A stretch of DNA of 64,000 nt from Deltaproteobacteria bacterium (GCA_016713425.1 JADJPE010000005.1:2914001-2978000); one strand, 5' to 3'. Positions 1 through 9,289 are shown, numbered from the stretch's first letter. Made by a program: numbers and translations. Notes: a model not told the origin generated them from the letters alone.

Positions 1-2
1 TC

Positions 3-674
3 GTTGTGTCGGTGACGCCGACCGATATCCGTCCTCTCATCTACCTCAACGAGCAGCTCGTCGGAAACGAGGGTCACTGGACGTTCGACCTCGAACCTGC
101 GACCTACGTCCTTCGCGTAAGCGCCGCCGGCTACGAAGATGCGCTTCGCGCGGTGCGGGTTCGGAGCGCCGAGACACGTCAGGAGTTGATTCTGCTCAGT
201 CGTCGCCCCGGGAGCTCGGCGTTGGTGATTCGTACTGAGCCGGCAGGCCTTTCCGTGCAGATCGACGGGCAAGATACCATGAAGCGTACGCCGGCGAGGC
301 TTGCAGGCCTCTACGCGGGCCATCATGTCGTCTCTCTGCTCTCGGCCGCGGGCAAGACTCGACACGAGTTCTCGGTTGAGTTGAGACCCAACGACGTCGG
401 CTATTTCGATATTGACCTCTCGCGTCTACCGCCGACGCTCGACGTGACCTCGACGCCATCGGGCGCGCTCGTGACGGTCGATGACGTACCGTACGCGACG
501 ACGCCGACGTCTATCGGCGCGCTCGAGGCCGGTTCTCGCAAGGTCCGACTGACGCTCGCCGGATGTCGCCCGTACGTCACGACGGTTCGCCTTCGCCAAG
601 GCGACGTGCGTGCGCTCCATGGTCAACTGAAGTGCGACCCTCGCGCCCTCGCGCGCCCGAACAACGAGCCTTAG
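3..674 (+). CDS. PEGA-repeat protein, C-terminal part (5' end outside the window)
   Basis: The frame is already open at the window edge, so this is the C-terminal part of a longer protein. Three PEGA-type beta repeats are visible, at about residues 1-65, 70-140 and 142-215, each with the pattern of a short strand, a (V/I)DG or VDD turn, and a TP step. PEGA repeats commonly follow a kinase domain and one membrane helix in Myxococcota signalling proteins. The last 150 residues closely resemble the PEGA part of the pseudogene at 26831-27677, which begins with a kinase domain, so the missing N-terminus here is probably also a kinase. That is inference. Its stop codon overlaps the stop of the convergent glycosyltransferase by 4 bp. 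A GTG at position 6 could in principle be a start, but nothing upstream is visible to test it. Confidence 0.75.
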   Translation, partial: VVSVTPTDIRPLIYLNEQLVGNEGHWTFDLEPATYVLRVSAAGYEDALRAVRVRSAETRQELILLSRRPGSSALVIRTEPAGLSVQIDGQDTMKRTPARLAGLYAGHHVVSLLSAAGKTRHEFSVELRPNDVGYFDIDLSRLPPTLDVTSTPSGALVTVDDVPYATTPTSIGALEAGSRKVRLTLAGCRPYVTTVRLRQGDVRALHGQLKCDPRALARPNNEP

Positions 675-2020
675 ACCGGGGTCTTGTTCGCCGTCGAGGA
701 CTCGAGGAAGTGCTCGACCAGCTTGACCGCGTACGCCACGCCGTCTTCTTGCTGAACAAGGGCACTCAGCGCGGCGGCTTGAGTCCGCAAGCTGGCGCGT
801 GTGCGGGCCTCGCGGATTCCTTCGCGCAGCCTTGTGGCCGTGAGGTGGCGCCGAGGAACAGGCTTTGTCGCGACGCCGCGGCGATGAAGCCGATCGGCCC
901 AGTAGGCGTTGTCGATCAAGTGGGGAACGGGGAACGAGGGCACGCCCGCACGTACCACGAGCATCGACGTACCCGCGCCGGCGTGATGGACAACGCACGA
1001 TGCGTGTCCGAACAGCGCCGCATAGGGGACGTATCCCGTGACGAATAGGTTTTCCGGTCCACCGCTGACGTCGAGGTCAGGCGAGGTGAGGATGACCGGC
1101 GTTGCGGCGTCGGCGGCGACTGTCCGCGCGAGAGCCAGCGTCTCCTGGCGTCGTACCCCGCCCAGGCTTCCGAAGGCGATCACGACTGGATTCGGGTGTT
1201 GCCGCACGAATCGATCGAGGGCGGGACTGAAGGCCGACAAAGAAGAGGCTGCCGTATCTCCTCGGCTGAGTCCTGGGCTGAGTCCTCGGCCGAGCTGGGC
1301 GCGGCACGGGAAGCCAGATCCCGCGTCGGCGCCGATCGGTGCCCAGTCGCCGGTGATACGCACCGTCGACGGCCAATCGGACGGCGTGTTGAGTAAACTT
1401 GGCGATGCCGCCACGAGATTCAAGTAAGGCGAAGGGGGCGCCAACAGACGGCGGTTTGCGCGGCGCAAGCCGAGATCGCGAAGGTGCTGGTCGATGACTA
1501 CGCGGACGGGTTCGACCATCTGATCGGCGGCGTGCCACCAGAACCTGGCCCACCGTCGACCCAAGTGAGGAAGCGGGCCCGGCGGCCGAGAGGCCGATGG
1601 AAGGCTTCCAGGCGTCAAGATGACGCTGACCCATGGGATTCCGAGCTGCTCTGCGGCACCCTGGCCGATCGCGTCGAGCCAGTGGACGATCACAAGGTCC
1701 GCGCCCGACATGACGTTGAGCTGATGCTCGAGCTGCCCCGGCCCTTCGCAAAGAAAGAAGCGTTGCATCAGCGTCTGGAGCTGGTCCATCGGACCTTGCT
1801 CGACCATCTCTTCGAGCACCTCGGTCAGGCGCGTCTGGGTCATGGACGCGGTGTGCCCGTGGAATTCGAATCCATGCTGTTCGAAGTGTGCCCGATGGAA
1901 TGCGTGCGATGAGACGTGGACGGCGTGGCCGCGAGCCCGCAGCCCATGGCCGAGCGCGGAGAACGGCTCGATGTCACCCTGCGACCCAGCCGTCGCGATG
2001 ACAATTCTCTTGCTCTGCAT
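671..2020 (-). CDS. GT1-family glycosyltransferase (UDP-sugar dependent, macrolide/sterol type)
   Basis: A 449-residue protein starting at ATG 2020 behind a GAGG ribosome site. The N-terminus (residues 4-20) has the family pattern IVIATAGSQGDIEPF, the glycine-rich acceptor-side start of UGT/ErmE-like and sterol glucosyltransferases. The C-terminal half has VTGYVPYAALF followed by VVHHAGAGTS, the nucleotide-sugar binding segment, then a proline-rich loop and a DN pair usual in this family. Such enzymes transfer a sugar from a nucleotide donor to small lipophilic acceptors; the acceptor cannot be told from sequence. Length is normal for the family. It is convergent with the preceding PEGA gene and divergent from a small membrane protein, so it is probably transcribed alone. 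Confidence 0.87.
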   Translation of the reverse strand: MQSKRIVIATAGSQGDIEPFSALGHGLRARGHAVHVSSHAFHRAHFEQHGFEFHGHTASMTQTRLTEVLEEMVEQGPMDQLQTLMQRFFLCEGPGQLEHQLNVMSGADLVIVHWLDAIGQGAAEQLGIPWVSVILTPGSLPSASRPPGPLPHLGRRWARFWWHAADQMVEPVRVVIDQHLRDLGLRRANRRLLAPPSPYLNLVAASPSLLNTPSDWPSTVRITGDWAPIGADAGSGFPCRAQLGRGLSPGLSRGDTAASSLSAFSPALDRFVRQHPNPVVIAFGSLGGVRRQETLALARTVAADAATPVILTSPDLDVSGGPENLFVTGYVPYAALFGHASCVVHHAGAGTSMLVVRAGVPSFPVPHLIDNAYWADRLHRRGVATKPVPRRHLTATRLREGIREARTRASLRTQAAALSALVQQEDGVAYAVKLVEHFLESSTANKTPV

Positions 2021-2142
2021 CGGTCCTCGCTTCAGCCGAATTGCGGACGCTACGCAGCGCCGCTATGGATGTCAAGGCATCGAAACCCGGCGCGATTTGC
2101 TCGTCGTTGCCCGCGCGTCCATCGCTCACGTATGCTGTCGCC

Positions 2143-2814
2143 GTGCATACAGGCGGATGGGTCGGTGGGTGGTCGCCCGGCATTGGCGATCCGACTTTCG
2201 TGGGATGGCTCACGGTTTTCGCGTATTTCTGGGCCGCTTACTTCTGTCTTCGCGCGTTCAAGGTGCAGAAGCAAACCCCGGATGCTCGATCGGGATGGCG
2301 AGCGTACTTTGATGCCGCCCAATCGTGCATCGCTGCGTTCAAGCGATTTCGTCGCCCGCTCGACGAGGTTCCGATCCGCGCGCGCCTGGCGATGTTGTGG
2401 CTCGTGATCGGCCTCCTGTTCTTGACGTTGGGCGTCAACAAGCAACTTGATTTGCAGTCGGCCTTCACCGAAGGCGCGCGAATTCTGGCCTTCAAGCTTG
2501 GGTGGTATGAGAACCGGCGTGCCGTTCAGCTCTTCTTCATCACGATCGTTGGCGGACTCGGCGTACTCGGCGTCGTTGGCGTTCTGAAGCTCGCCAAGGG
2601 GCGATTGGTCGAGCTTCGGTTGACGTTGCTCGGTGCGGCTTTCGTGGTCTCTTTCGTTGTGATTCGAGCGGCTTCGTTCCACCACATCGATCGCCTGATC
2701 GACTCGACGATCCTGGACTTCCGAATGAATTGGATCCTCGAGCTCGGCGGTATTTTGTGCGTTGCTTGGGGCGCGAGGCGTGAAGGTCGGATGCGGCGGT
2801 CAACCGCCCGTTGA
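2143..2814 (+). CDS. Small integral membrane protein, function unknown
   Basis: The frame is open from 2041, but the first 34 codons look non-coding and the GTG at 2143 begins a more natural sequence, giving 223 residues. About five hydrophobic segments are visible: a first near the N-terminus, VGWLTVFAYFWAAYFCL; then LAMLWLVIGLLFLTLG, LFFITIVGGLGVLGVVGVL and LTLLGAAFVVSFVVI; and a weaker one near the C-terminus. Basic loops lie between them. No family motif was recognised. The last 15 bp overlap the end of the convergent acyltransferase gene. It is likely an inner-membrane protein expressed on its own; the start is uncertain. Confidence 0.6.
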   Translation: MHTGGWVGGWSPGIGDPTFVGWLTVFAYFWAAYFCLRAFKVQKQTPDARSGWRAYFDAAQSCIAAFKRFRRPLDEVPIRARLAMLWLVIGLLFLTLGVNKQLDLQSAFTEGARILAFKLGWYENRRAVQLFFITIVGGLGVLGVVGVLKLAKGRLVELRLTLLGAAFVVSFVVIRAASFHHIDRLIDSTILDFRMNWILELGGILCVAWGARREGRMRRSTAR

Positions 2815-3756
2815 CTCCACACCCTCGAGCGTCGAGCGAATCCGCTTTTCTTCGGCGCCCAAACTCGAGATCGCATCCATCACGCGGTCGGCGATTTGCT
2901 GGTAGGTCTGCTTGTTTCCAGGCTTCGACAAGAGATCGCGAAAATCGATCGGTTCACCAAAGACGACGATGATGCGACGTCCGCGCCGCGTCGCGTTGTT
3001 CACAAGCTGCCCCAAAAGACTGTTCCCAAGGCCGTTGATGAAGACAGGCACGACTGGGAGCTGTGTCTGGTGGATGGCGCGTCCAATGCCGGCCTGGGGG
3101 GGCAAGAGTGTGTACGGGTCGTCGGTCTTGTTGCGAGTCCCCTCGGGGTGGATGCCGGCCGCCCGGCCTCCCTTCAGGGCGCGGACGAGCTCGCTGTAGG
3201 CGGTGTGGTTCAGTGTCAGCCGGTTTCGGTCGCGAAACACCGGCGGATACATTGAAAAGAAGCTCATGAGACCGTTCACGACGAACCCGACCGGGTTGTC
3301 ATAGAAGAACGTTGATCGGACGGGGAAGAGCAGCCGCCGTCGAAAGCCGCTGCGGTAGAGGACCATCTGGATGACGAACATGTCGAAGAAGCTCCGATGA
3401 TTCGCCATCAGCAGAAAACCATCGGCCTGCGCCGCTGCTCGCGCGCGCTCGACGCCTTCGACGACCCGGATATTTCGCGTGCCGAGATGAACCCAGCGCG
3501 CCCCAATGTTGCGAAGACACCACTCGAGCACACGGTCGATCCGCCTCGAGGCGAAGGTCGCCTTGATGAATCCGATGTTGAATCGCTCCAGCCAGGACAG
3601 GCGCGCGCGAGCCTGCTCGAATGTCTCGGCCCGGGCCGACCGCGCCCCTCTCTTCGTCGTCGATGCGGTCTCGGGCGCCGATGCCGACGCCGATGCCGAC
3701 GCCGATGCCGACGCCGCTTCGCCGGTTGCCGTCTCGTCCGTGGCCCTGCCCTTCAT
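2800..3756 (-). CDS. 1-acylglycerol-3-phosphate acyltransferase family protein (PlsC-like)
   Basis: Predicted 318 residues from ATG 3756, which has an AGGG ribosome site nine bases upstream; an ATG at 3795 is also in frame but adds an atypical leader. The acyltransferase core is clear: NHRSFFD is the NHx4D catalytic motif, and PEGTRNK is the substrate-phosphate motif of the PlsC family. The enzyme class acylates lysophosphatidic acid or related lysolipids at the inner membrane. Unusual features are a long N-terminal extension with an Ala-Ser repeat, encoded by a 12-bp repeat at 3677-3715, and a substrate pocket that cannot be inferred, so ornithine-lipid or other lysolipid acylation is possible. 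Confidence 0.85.
   Translation of the reverse strand: MKGRATDETATGEAASASASASASASAPETASTTKRGARSARAETFEQARARLSWLERFNIGFIKATFASRRIDRVLEWCLRNIGARWVHLGTRNIRVVEGVERARAAAQADGFLLMANHRSFFDMFVIQMVLYRSGFRRRLLFPVRSTFFYDNPVGFVVNGLMSFFSMYPPVFRDRNRLTLNHTAYSELVRALKGGRAAGIHPEGTRNKTDDPYTLLPPQAGIGRAIHQTQLPVVPVFINGLGNSLLGQLVNNATRRGRRIIVVFGEPIDFRDLLSKPGNKQTYQQIADRVMDAISSLGAEEKRIRSTLEGVESTGG
3677..3715. repeat. 12-bp tandem repeat inside the acyltransferase gene
   Basis: Roughly three copies of gccgatgccgac, read on the minus strand as alternating Ala and Ser. The repeat length is a multiple of three, so copy-number change would alter only linker length. Confidence 0.85.
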
Positions 3757-3905
3757 GATCGACAACCCTATGCAGAAACGCGCATGGTCAGGCAACCTTT
3801 GGTGCGAGGCCGACGTCCGGACGGGGCAGGCTGCGCGACGTCGATCGGCGTCGGACGTAGGCCAACGCTTGACTCGACCGGACCTCCCTCTTACAGGCTA
3901 AGCCG

Positions 3906-4847
3906 TTGTCCGCCGAACTCCAAGGTCTCGCTGATCGCATCGTCGACCGTGCGCCCACGGCCGCTCCGGCGTCGGCCCGATGGGTCGAGCGCGCTCGTGG
4001 GTTTTACGAGCTCGGGAAGCCGAATCTGAGCGCACTCGTCGTGGTTACGGCGGTCATCGGCTTCGTTTTGGCGTCGTCGGGGCCGATCGACTGGGTGCTT
4101 CTTCTACACGTCACGGTCGGGACGTGGTTCTCCGCGTTTGGCGCCTGTGGGCTCAACATGGTGCTCGAGCATGAGGTCGACGCCAAGATGACGCGCACCC
4201 GCCAGCGGCCGATTCCTTCGGGGCGGGTTACGGTCGGTCAAGGGTTGCTTCTCTCTTCGGCTGCGGTTGTTCTTGGCGTTGCCCAGCTCGGACTGTTCAT
4301 CGGAGCGCTCCCGGCGCTCATCTCGCTCTTGACGACGGCGATCTACGTCCTTCTCTACACGCCGCTCAAGCGTCGGCACGGGCCGCTCTCAGTGGTGGTG
4401 GGCGCGATTCCAGGGGCGATGCCCACCTTGATCGGCTGGTCCTCCGTCCATCATGGTCTCGGCCTTGGGGGTTGGCTGTTGTTCGCGGTCCTGTTCCTTT
4501 GGCAGTTCCCGCACTTCTTGGCGCTCGCGTTCCTTTACCAGCGTGACTACGCGAAAGCTGGGTTTCATTTTCTGCCCAGCACCGAAGAGCCGGCCCAGAC
4601 GGGGCTCTTGATCGCAGCCGGGTGTGTTGTGGTGACGGTCGCGAGCGTTCTTCTGTTCACGGCCGGCTTTGCGGGTTGGTTGTACGGCGTCGGCGCGATC
4701 GTGGCGGGCGTCCTCTTCAGCGCGATGGGGCTTCGGGTTGCGGCGGAGTGCTCGCCGACGCGGGCGCGGGCTGCGTTCATCGCGTCGGTGACCTACTTGC
4801 CGTTGCTCTTTATCTTCATCGTGATCGATCGCCTCATCATCGCGTAG
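3906..4847 (+). CDS. ctaB: Protoheme IX farnesyltransferase (haem O synthase)
   Basis: A 313-residue UbiA-superfamily prenyltransferase with about nine membrane segments. It makes haem O by adding a farnesyl group to haem B, for use in haem-copper oxidases. Recognition rests on the first active-site loop at residues 84-102 (N84, E88, D92, then the KMTRTRQRP signature) and on the YTPLKRRH segment, which are specific to CyoE/CtaB. E88 stands where Asp is usual, a mild departure. The start is TTG at 3906. A DUF420 gene, often found with cytochrome oxidase assembly genes, lies at 11880 but is not adjacent. No oxidase subunits are in the window. Confidence 0.93.
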   Translation: MSAELQGLADRIVDRAPTAAPASARWVERARGFYELGKPNLSALVVVTAVIGFVLASSGPIDWVLLLHVTVGTWFSAFGACGLNMVLEHEVDAKMTRTRQRPIPSGRVTVGQGLLLSSAAVVLGVAQLGLFIGALPALISLLTTAIYVLLYTPLKRRHGPLSVVVGAIPGAMPTLIGWSSVHHGLGLGGWLLFAVLFLWQFPHFLALAFLYQRDYAKAGFHFLPSTEEPAQTGLLIAAGCVVVTVASVLLFTAGFAGWLYGVGAIVAGVLFSAMGLRVAAECSPTRARAAFIASVTYLPLLFIFIVIDRLIIA

Positions 4848-4964
4848 CGTGGCCCGTCATCACGAAGTGAGGATATGACCGCCGGGTCAGGTTTCGGGAC
4901 TCTTCCCTACCTTCGAAGTGGGAACGACTTGAGGCCGCCATAGACCTTCCGGCGATCGAGCGCG

Positions 4965-6188
4965 TTGTTCAGCGCCATGAAAGCCAAACGCTCAGTTCCT
5001 TCCTCACGGTACCCACATCTGGCTGTGGCCGTCTGTCTCCACATGTCGGCCAGCGCCTACGCCGACAACCAAAGTGCCCCCGCGTCAAACGGGCAGACAC
5101 CGCAGCGTGCCCAGGCCGAAGACCAGCTTGTCAGACGGCAGCTTGCGAGACCCCAGATCGAAGTGGCCTTCGTCCTCGACACGACGGGATCGATGGGAGG
5201 CCTTCTCGAAGGGGCCAAACAGAAAATCTGGTCTCTGGCTTCGCGCATCGCGATGGGACGGCCAACGCCGCGGTTGCGGGTCGGGCTCGTCGCCTACCGG
5301 GACCGCGGTGATGAGTACGTGGCCAAGGTGTATCCCATGACCGAGAACCTCGACGCCGTGTACGAGGATCTCCAGCGCTTCGAGCCTGCCGGGGGCGGGG
5401 ACACGCCCGAACACGTCGGGCGAGGTCTTGGCGAAGCGGTGAAGAATCTGAAGTGGTCGGACAGTCGCAATGTCATGAAGATCATCTTCATCGTTGGCGA
5501 TGCACCACCGCAAAACTATCAGGACGAGTGGAGCTATCTTACGTGGACGACGCGGGCGAAGCAGAAGGGCATCGTCGTCAACACCGTGCAATGCGGCAGC
5601 GATGTCACAACGCGCACGTCCTTTCTCCAGATCGCCAAGCGCGGAAGCGGGACCTTCGTTTCGATCGATGCCGCAGGCGGCATGATCGCCACCCGGACGC
5701 CATTTGACGAAGAAATGGCGTCGCTCAACGCTCGAATCTCGAGCATGAGCCTGTACGCGGGCCGCGCGCCAGCCCGAAGGAGCGCCGAAGGACGAGCGCT
5801 CGCGATGGCCTCTATGCCCTCCGAGGCTGCAGCCGATCGCATTGGCTATCTCGCCAAGGAAGGCTCTGCGCGCGGCGCGGGTGGTTTGGCTTCGGCATCG
5901 ACGGTGCCGCTTGGCGTTCGCGATCTCTTGAGCGACAAGAAGGCCATCGATGAAGTCGCCGATGACGAATTGCCGGCCGAGCTCAAGAACAAGACCAGAG
6001 CCGAGCGCAAGGCGCACATCCAGGAACTCCAAGCACAACGAAAGCAATTCGAAATGCGCGTCATTGAGCTCAGCAAACAGCGCGATGCGTGGATGAAGAA
6101 GAACGTAAGCGAGAAAGACGACGCCTTTGACGCGCAAGTCATGAAAGACATCCGTGAGCGAGGCGTCCGCTACGGAATCGCCTATTGA
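4965..6188 (+). CDS. Secreted von Willebrand factor type A domain protein
   Basis: The frame opens with TTG at 4965, and an ATG four codons later is an equally good start. An N-terminal hydrophobic stretch ending in SASAYA looks like a signal peptide, so the protein is probably periplasmic. The VWA domain covers about residues 64-260; its metal-ion-dependent adhesion site is DTTGS at residues 72-76, with the second-shell T in GGGDTPEH. The C-terminal third is charged and helical (KAHIQELQAQRKQFEMR) and likely a coiled coil. Proteins of this shape bind partners through Mg2+ or Ca2+. The partner is unknown, and neighbours give no pathway. Confidence 0.82.
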   Translation: MFSAMKAKRSVPSSRYPHLAVAVCLHMSASAYADNQSAPASNGQTPQRAQAEDQLVRRQLARPQIEVAFVLDTTGSMGGLLEGAKQKIWSLASRIAMGRPTPRLRVGLVAYRDRGDEYVAKVYPMTENLDAVYEDLQRFEPAGGGDTPEHVGRGLGEAVKNLKWSDSRNVMKIIFIVGDAPPQNYQDEWSYLTWTTRAKQKGIVVNTVQCGSDVTTRTSFLQIAKRGSGTFVSIDAAGGMIATRTPFDEEMASLNARISSMSLYAGRAPARRSAEGRALAMASMPSEAAADRIGYLAKEGSARGAGGLASASTVPLGVRDLLSDKKAIDEVADDELPAELKNKTRAERKAHIQELQAQRKQFEMRVIELSKQRDAWMKKNVSEKDDAFDAQVMKDIRERGVRYGIAY

Positions 6189-6207
6189 GCGTCCGCCTGG
6201 GGGCGGC

Positions 6208-8202
6208 TCATCTTACCCCCACGGTCGGCACCCAGAAGGCGCTCATGTTCTCGGTCGTGACATCCTGGCCCGTCAACCAGAAGGCGGGCGCTGAGGGATC
6301 TTGGTTCGCGGCTGTGCCGGGCAGGATGGCGGCAACCCAGATCTGACGACGTTCCGTTCCTCGCGTGTGGGTGCCGTAGTCTCTTCGCGAGAAGAACGCG
6401 ATCCAGTTGTATCCATCTTGCTCCTCGGGGCTGAATACCGGAAGGAAGGCTTGATCCTGCTTGGAGGCTCTCGCCGCGAGCACGGGCGCGGCGGATCCAT
6501 CGGTCGGCACCAAGTAGATGTTTCCAGGCGAAATCGCCTTCTTGTCGTTCGAGTTCCACTCGGTGTGCGATCGACTGAACGGGCCGCGGCTGTAGGCGAT
6601 GCGCCGGCTATCGGGTGAGAACGAGGGGTACGTATTGGCCATGCCGCCGGAGGGAACGAGGACGGTGGCTGAGCTCCCGGGCTGGCCGAAGTCCCGGTGC
6701 ACCACGAGATCGGATTCAAAGAAGTCGACATCCCCGGACCAGCGTCCGGCTCGCGACGCATACGCGATCGTCTTCCCGTCCGGCGACCAGGCTGGCATGC
6801 TGGCCAACGAAGGGGTCCGAACCGATTCGAGCCACTGCCCGTTGCTCGGATCGACGATCGTCAACGACCCATTGTACGCCGTGAGAAGACGCGTTCCCGT
6901 TTGATCGAAAGCGCTGAAGTTCCCGCGAAAGACGCTGGGCGCGACCACGAGCGGTTCTGGTTCATTGACGTTGACGACGCCATGCCATTGCCAACCCCCC
7001 CAGTACTCGAACGCCATCTTTCGACCATCCCTCGACAACGTATGGCATCCCACGCAGTGGAGGTCGGGCTCCGGCGGGTTGGTGGGATTCGGCGGCGGGA
7101 CGAAGAAGTCCTCTGCCACGTCGCTTCCAGCCGCGATGCGCAGGATGCGACCCACGCTCAGAGCCCAGTAGTAGATCGTCCCGGTGAGCGGGACCGTCGC
7201 GACGACGATGTCTTGAGTTTGGCTCTGATACACCGTGGCATCGCTCGGACCGATGCCGGCGACGTGAACGTGGATGCGGCGCCCTTGAGCCCCGAATACG
7301 AGCTGGCTCCAAAGATCGCGCCCGATCTTGAGCGACCGGGCGGTCGTGTAGGCCAAGACCCGGAAAGCTCCGTCGTCCGCTTCGAGCGTGACGCGGAAGC
7401 GATTCAGATCGGGGGGTGCGTTCCACTGGAAATCCATGGGCAGGATATTCGTCGGGATGACGACCTCGCGCTCTGGGTATGCGATGGATGGGACGCGTCC
7501 CGCCTCCTGATTGACCGGGCCGTCAAACTCGAGACCGATCGCATTAGGCATGCCGGTCTCGATCTGGATCCCCGTGATGGAGATCTCGACTTGAGCTCGG
7601 GCTGTGAGACCGCCGAATGATGCCTCGACCTCGACTGTCCCCGGCCGCGTCCCCTGGGCAACCAAGCGATGGGCGGCACCCCGGAAGTCGGCGATGGTGC
7701 GATTCTTCGAGATGAAGGTTGCACGATCGGTGACGTCGATGATGTCGCCGCCTTCCGTCGTGGCTCGGAGGTCGAAATCGAGGAACGCGTCGTCGTCCGC
7801 CCAGGTGACGAGCCAGTCGTAGGTGCTCGGGGTGATCTGCAGCGCGGTGACGCGACTCGCGCCCGCATCCACGCTCGACGACGGGCCGCCGTCCAATGCT
7901 CCGTCGCGCGATTCGCCGCTCGATCCGCCGTCGTCCTCGCCCGAGTCACGTTGGCCCAGGCCGGCATCGGCATCGCCAGAGCCAGCCCCAGCCGCGTCGG
8001 GGCCGGGCGGTAACGAAGACGCGTCCGCGCCCGCCGTGGTCGAGGCGTCCTCCCGCGAGCCGCTCCAGGAATCGTCGCCCTTGCTCAGGTCAGCACACGC
8101 CCATGTCGACGCCGCCAGGAGCGCGAAGCTCAGTCCAAGCCGACGTGGTTGCAACCTGACTTGCCTACTGTGAGTCCATCCACATGTGCGCTCGGCGGCC
8201 AC
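6208..8202 (-). CDS. Lipoprotein with TolB-like (PD40) propeller and a CxxCH motif
   Basis: A 664-residue exported protein. The N-terminal hydrophobic segment ends in a Cys (near residue 35) that could be the lipidation site, followed by a low-complexity Asp/Ala/Gly/Ser linker typical of Myxococcota lipoproteins. The middle has two beta domains. The C-terminal half is a propeller with TolB/PD40 signatures such as WSPDGKTIAYAS and FSPDSRRIAYSRG. Just before it lies CVGCHTLSRDG, with C383, C386 and H387 forming a CxxCH that could bind haem c, although Met or His on the far side of the iron was not identified. It lies downstream of another exported-protein gene on the same strand, separated by 73 bp, and may be co-transcribed with it. 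Confidence 0.78.
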   Translation of the reverse strand: MAAERTCGWTHSRQVRLQPRRLGLSFALLAASTWACADLSKGDDSWSGSREDASTTAGADASSLPPGPDAAGAGSGDADAGLGQRDSGEDDGGSSGESRDGALDGGPSSSVDAGASRVTALQITPSTYDWLVTWADDDAFLDFDLRATTEGGDIIDVTDRATFISKNRTIADFRGAAHRLVAQGTRPGTVEVEASFGGLTARAQVEISITGIQIETGMPNAIGLEFDGPVNQEAGRVPSIAYPEREVVIPTNILPMDFQWNAPPDLNRFRVTLEADDGAFRVLAYTTARSLKIGRDLWSQLVFGAQGRRIHVHVAGIGPSDATVYQSQTQDIVVATVPLTGTIYYWALSVGRILRIAAGSDVAEDFFVPPPNPTNPPEPDLHCVGCHTLSRDGRKMAFEYWGGWQWHGVVNVNEPEPLVVAPSVFRGNFSAFDQTGTRLLTAYNGSLTIVDPSNGQWLESVRTPSLASMPAWSPDGKTIAYASRAGRWSGDVDFFESDLVVHRDFGQPGSSATVLVPSGGMANTYPSFSPDSRRIAYSRGPFSRSHTEWNSNDKKAISPGNIYLVPTDGSAAPVLAARASKQDQAFLPVFSPEEQDGYNWIAFFSRRDYGTHTRGTERRQIWVAAILPGTAANQDPSAPAFWLTGQDVTTENMSAFWVPTVGVR

Positions 8203-8275
8203 ACCCCGGAGTATTCGCCGCGTCGAGCTGTGAAGTCATCATCGGTCGACCTGCTTGCGTTCTTGGTTACACCGA

Positions 8276-9289
8276 CTACTGGACTGCCGGCGGTGGTCCG
8301 AAGGTGAAGAACGTCACAAGATGTCCGGTCGCCTCGCCGTTCCCCAAACCGTCCTCTGCTGCGTCGGCGTCTTCACCCTCAACACGACCCTCACCGCGAG
8401 GGCCCGCGTCCATGAATTCGATCAAGAAGAGATAGTCCCTCTCGCGCGAGAACTCGGCCGCAGGGGCCGTGCGTTCGATGCGCTCGTCACCTACGTGCAT
8501 GATGACTTCACGTCCGGTTTCGTAGGCGGCATTTCGTGTTGAGACCACGATCCCGGCGCCGCCTCTTCTCCGGCGAACGCGGAGCGCATCGGCGCGCCGA
8601 CCCTTCTGCATCTCGCCGCGCGCGCGTCTCCACGAATAGGCGCTCATGATGTTCTCTGCTTCGAGTGCAGTTTCCGCTACGTGGACCTGGCGCCCTCCGA
8701 TCGCGACGAGTTCGTCGAAGACACGTCCGCGGAAGACAACGAGCCGATGTTTGAAGACGCTCGGGTTCTTGACCGCGTCCGACAATCCGAAGACTTGGAT
8801 TCCACTCTTGTTCGCGTGCGCGACGTCGACCGTAAGATCGCCCCCTCGATGGGCCAGGACGCGTGCGATGAGGATGACGCCGTCCCGCCCTCGTCGTCGG
8901 ATTTCCTCGAGCCAAGGTTCGCTCGTAAGTCGGAAAATGTCCGTGATGTCATGAACACGGACACAGGCGTCGAGAAGCGACCAAGCCTGATCGGGGTTGA
9001 CCGCGTATCGGCTCCGGGCGGTGCCCTCGCACAACGGACCATTCTCGATCGAGGCGGCCTGCATGCTCGGACTTCTATCCTGGCGAGACGGCTGGATGTC
9101 GGGGGGAGGTGGGCTGTTGTCGGCATGAGACCCGGAAATGCGCTCGTCTCCGGGAAAATGAAGCGGTGCATAGTCGGGACCTTGGGTCGCGCATGCACTG
9201 GAGCAAGCGGTCGTGACAATCGCCGCACAACGGCCGGCACGAGACCATGTCGTGCGCCAAGGCCGGCTGCGTTTTGTCTTTGGGCGCAT
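8276..9289 (-). CDS. Putative exported protein, unknown function
   Basis: A 337-residue reading frame with no recognised family. The N-terminus is basic, then has a short hydrophobic stretch with Cys residues (TTACSSACATQG) that may act as a weak lipoprotein signal, followed by a Pro/Ser-rich linker. The central part has a conserved-looking mixed alpha/beta texture (VFKHRLVVFRGRVFDELVAI), compatible with a small OB- or beta-barrel fold; this is a guess. Its first 43 bp overlap the start of the divergent pseudokinase gene, so either start may be annotated too far upstream. It sits upstream of the CxxCH propeller lipoprotein on the same strand. Confidence 0.55.
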   Translation of the reverse strand: MRPKTKRSRPWRTTWSRAGRCAAIVTTACSSACATQGPDYAPLHFPGDERISGSHADNSPPPPDIQPSRQDRSPSMQAASIENGPLCEGTARSRYAVNPDQAWSLLDACVRVHDITDIFRLTSEPWLEEIRRRGRDGVILIARVLAHRGGDLTVDVAHANKSGIQVFGLSDAVKNPSVFKHRLVVFRGRVFDELVAIGGRQVHVAETALEAENIMSAYSWRRARGEMQKGRRADALRVRRRRGGAGIVVSTRNAAYETGREVIMHVGDERIERTAPAAEFSRERDYLFLIEFMDAGPRGEGRVEGEDADAAEDGLGNGEATGHLVTFFTFGPPPAVQ

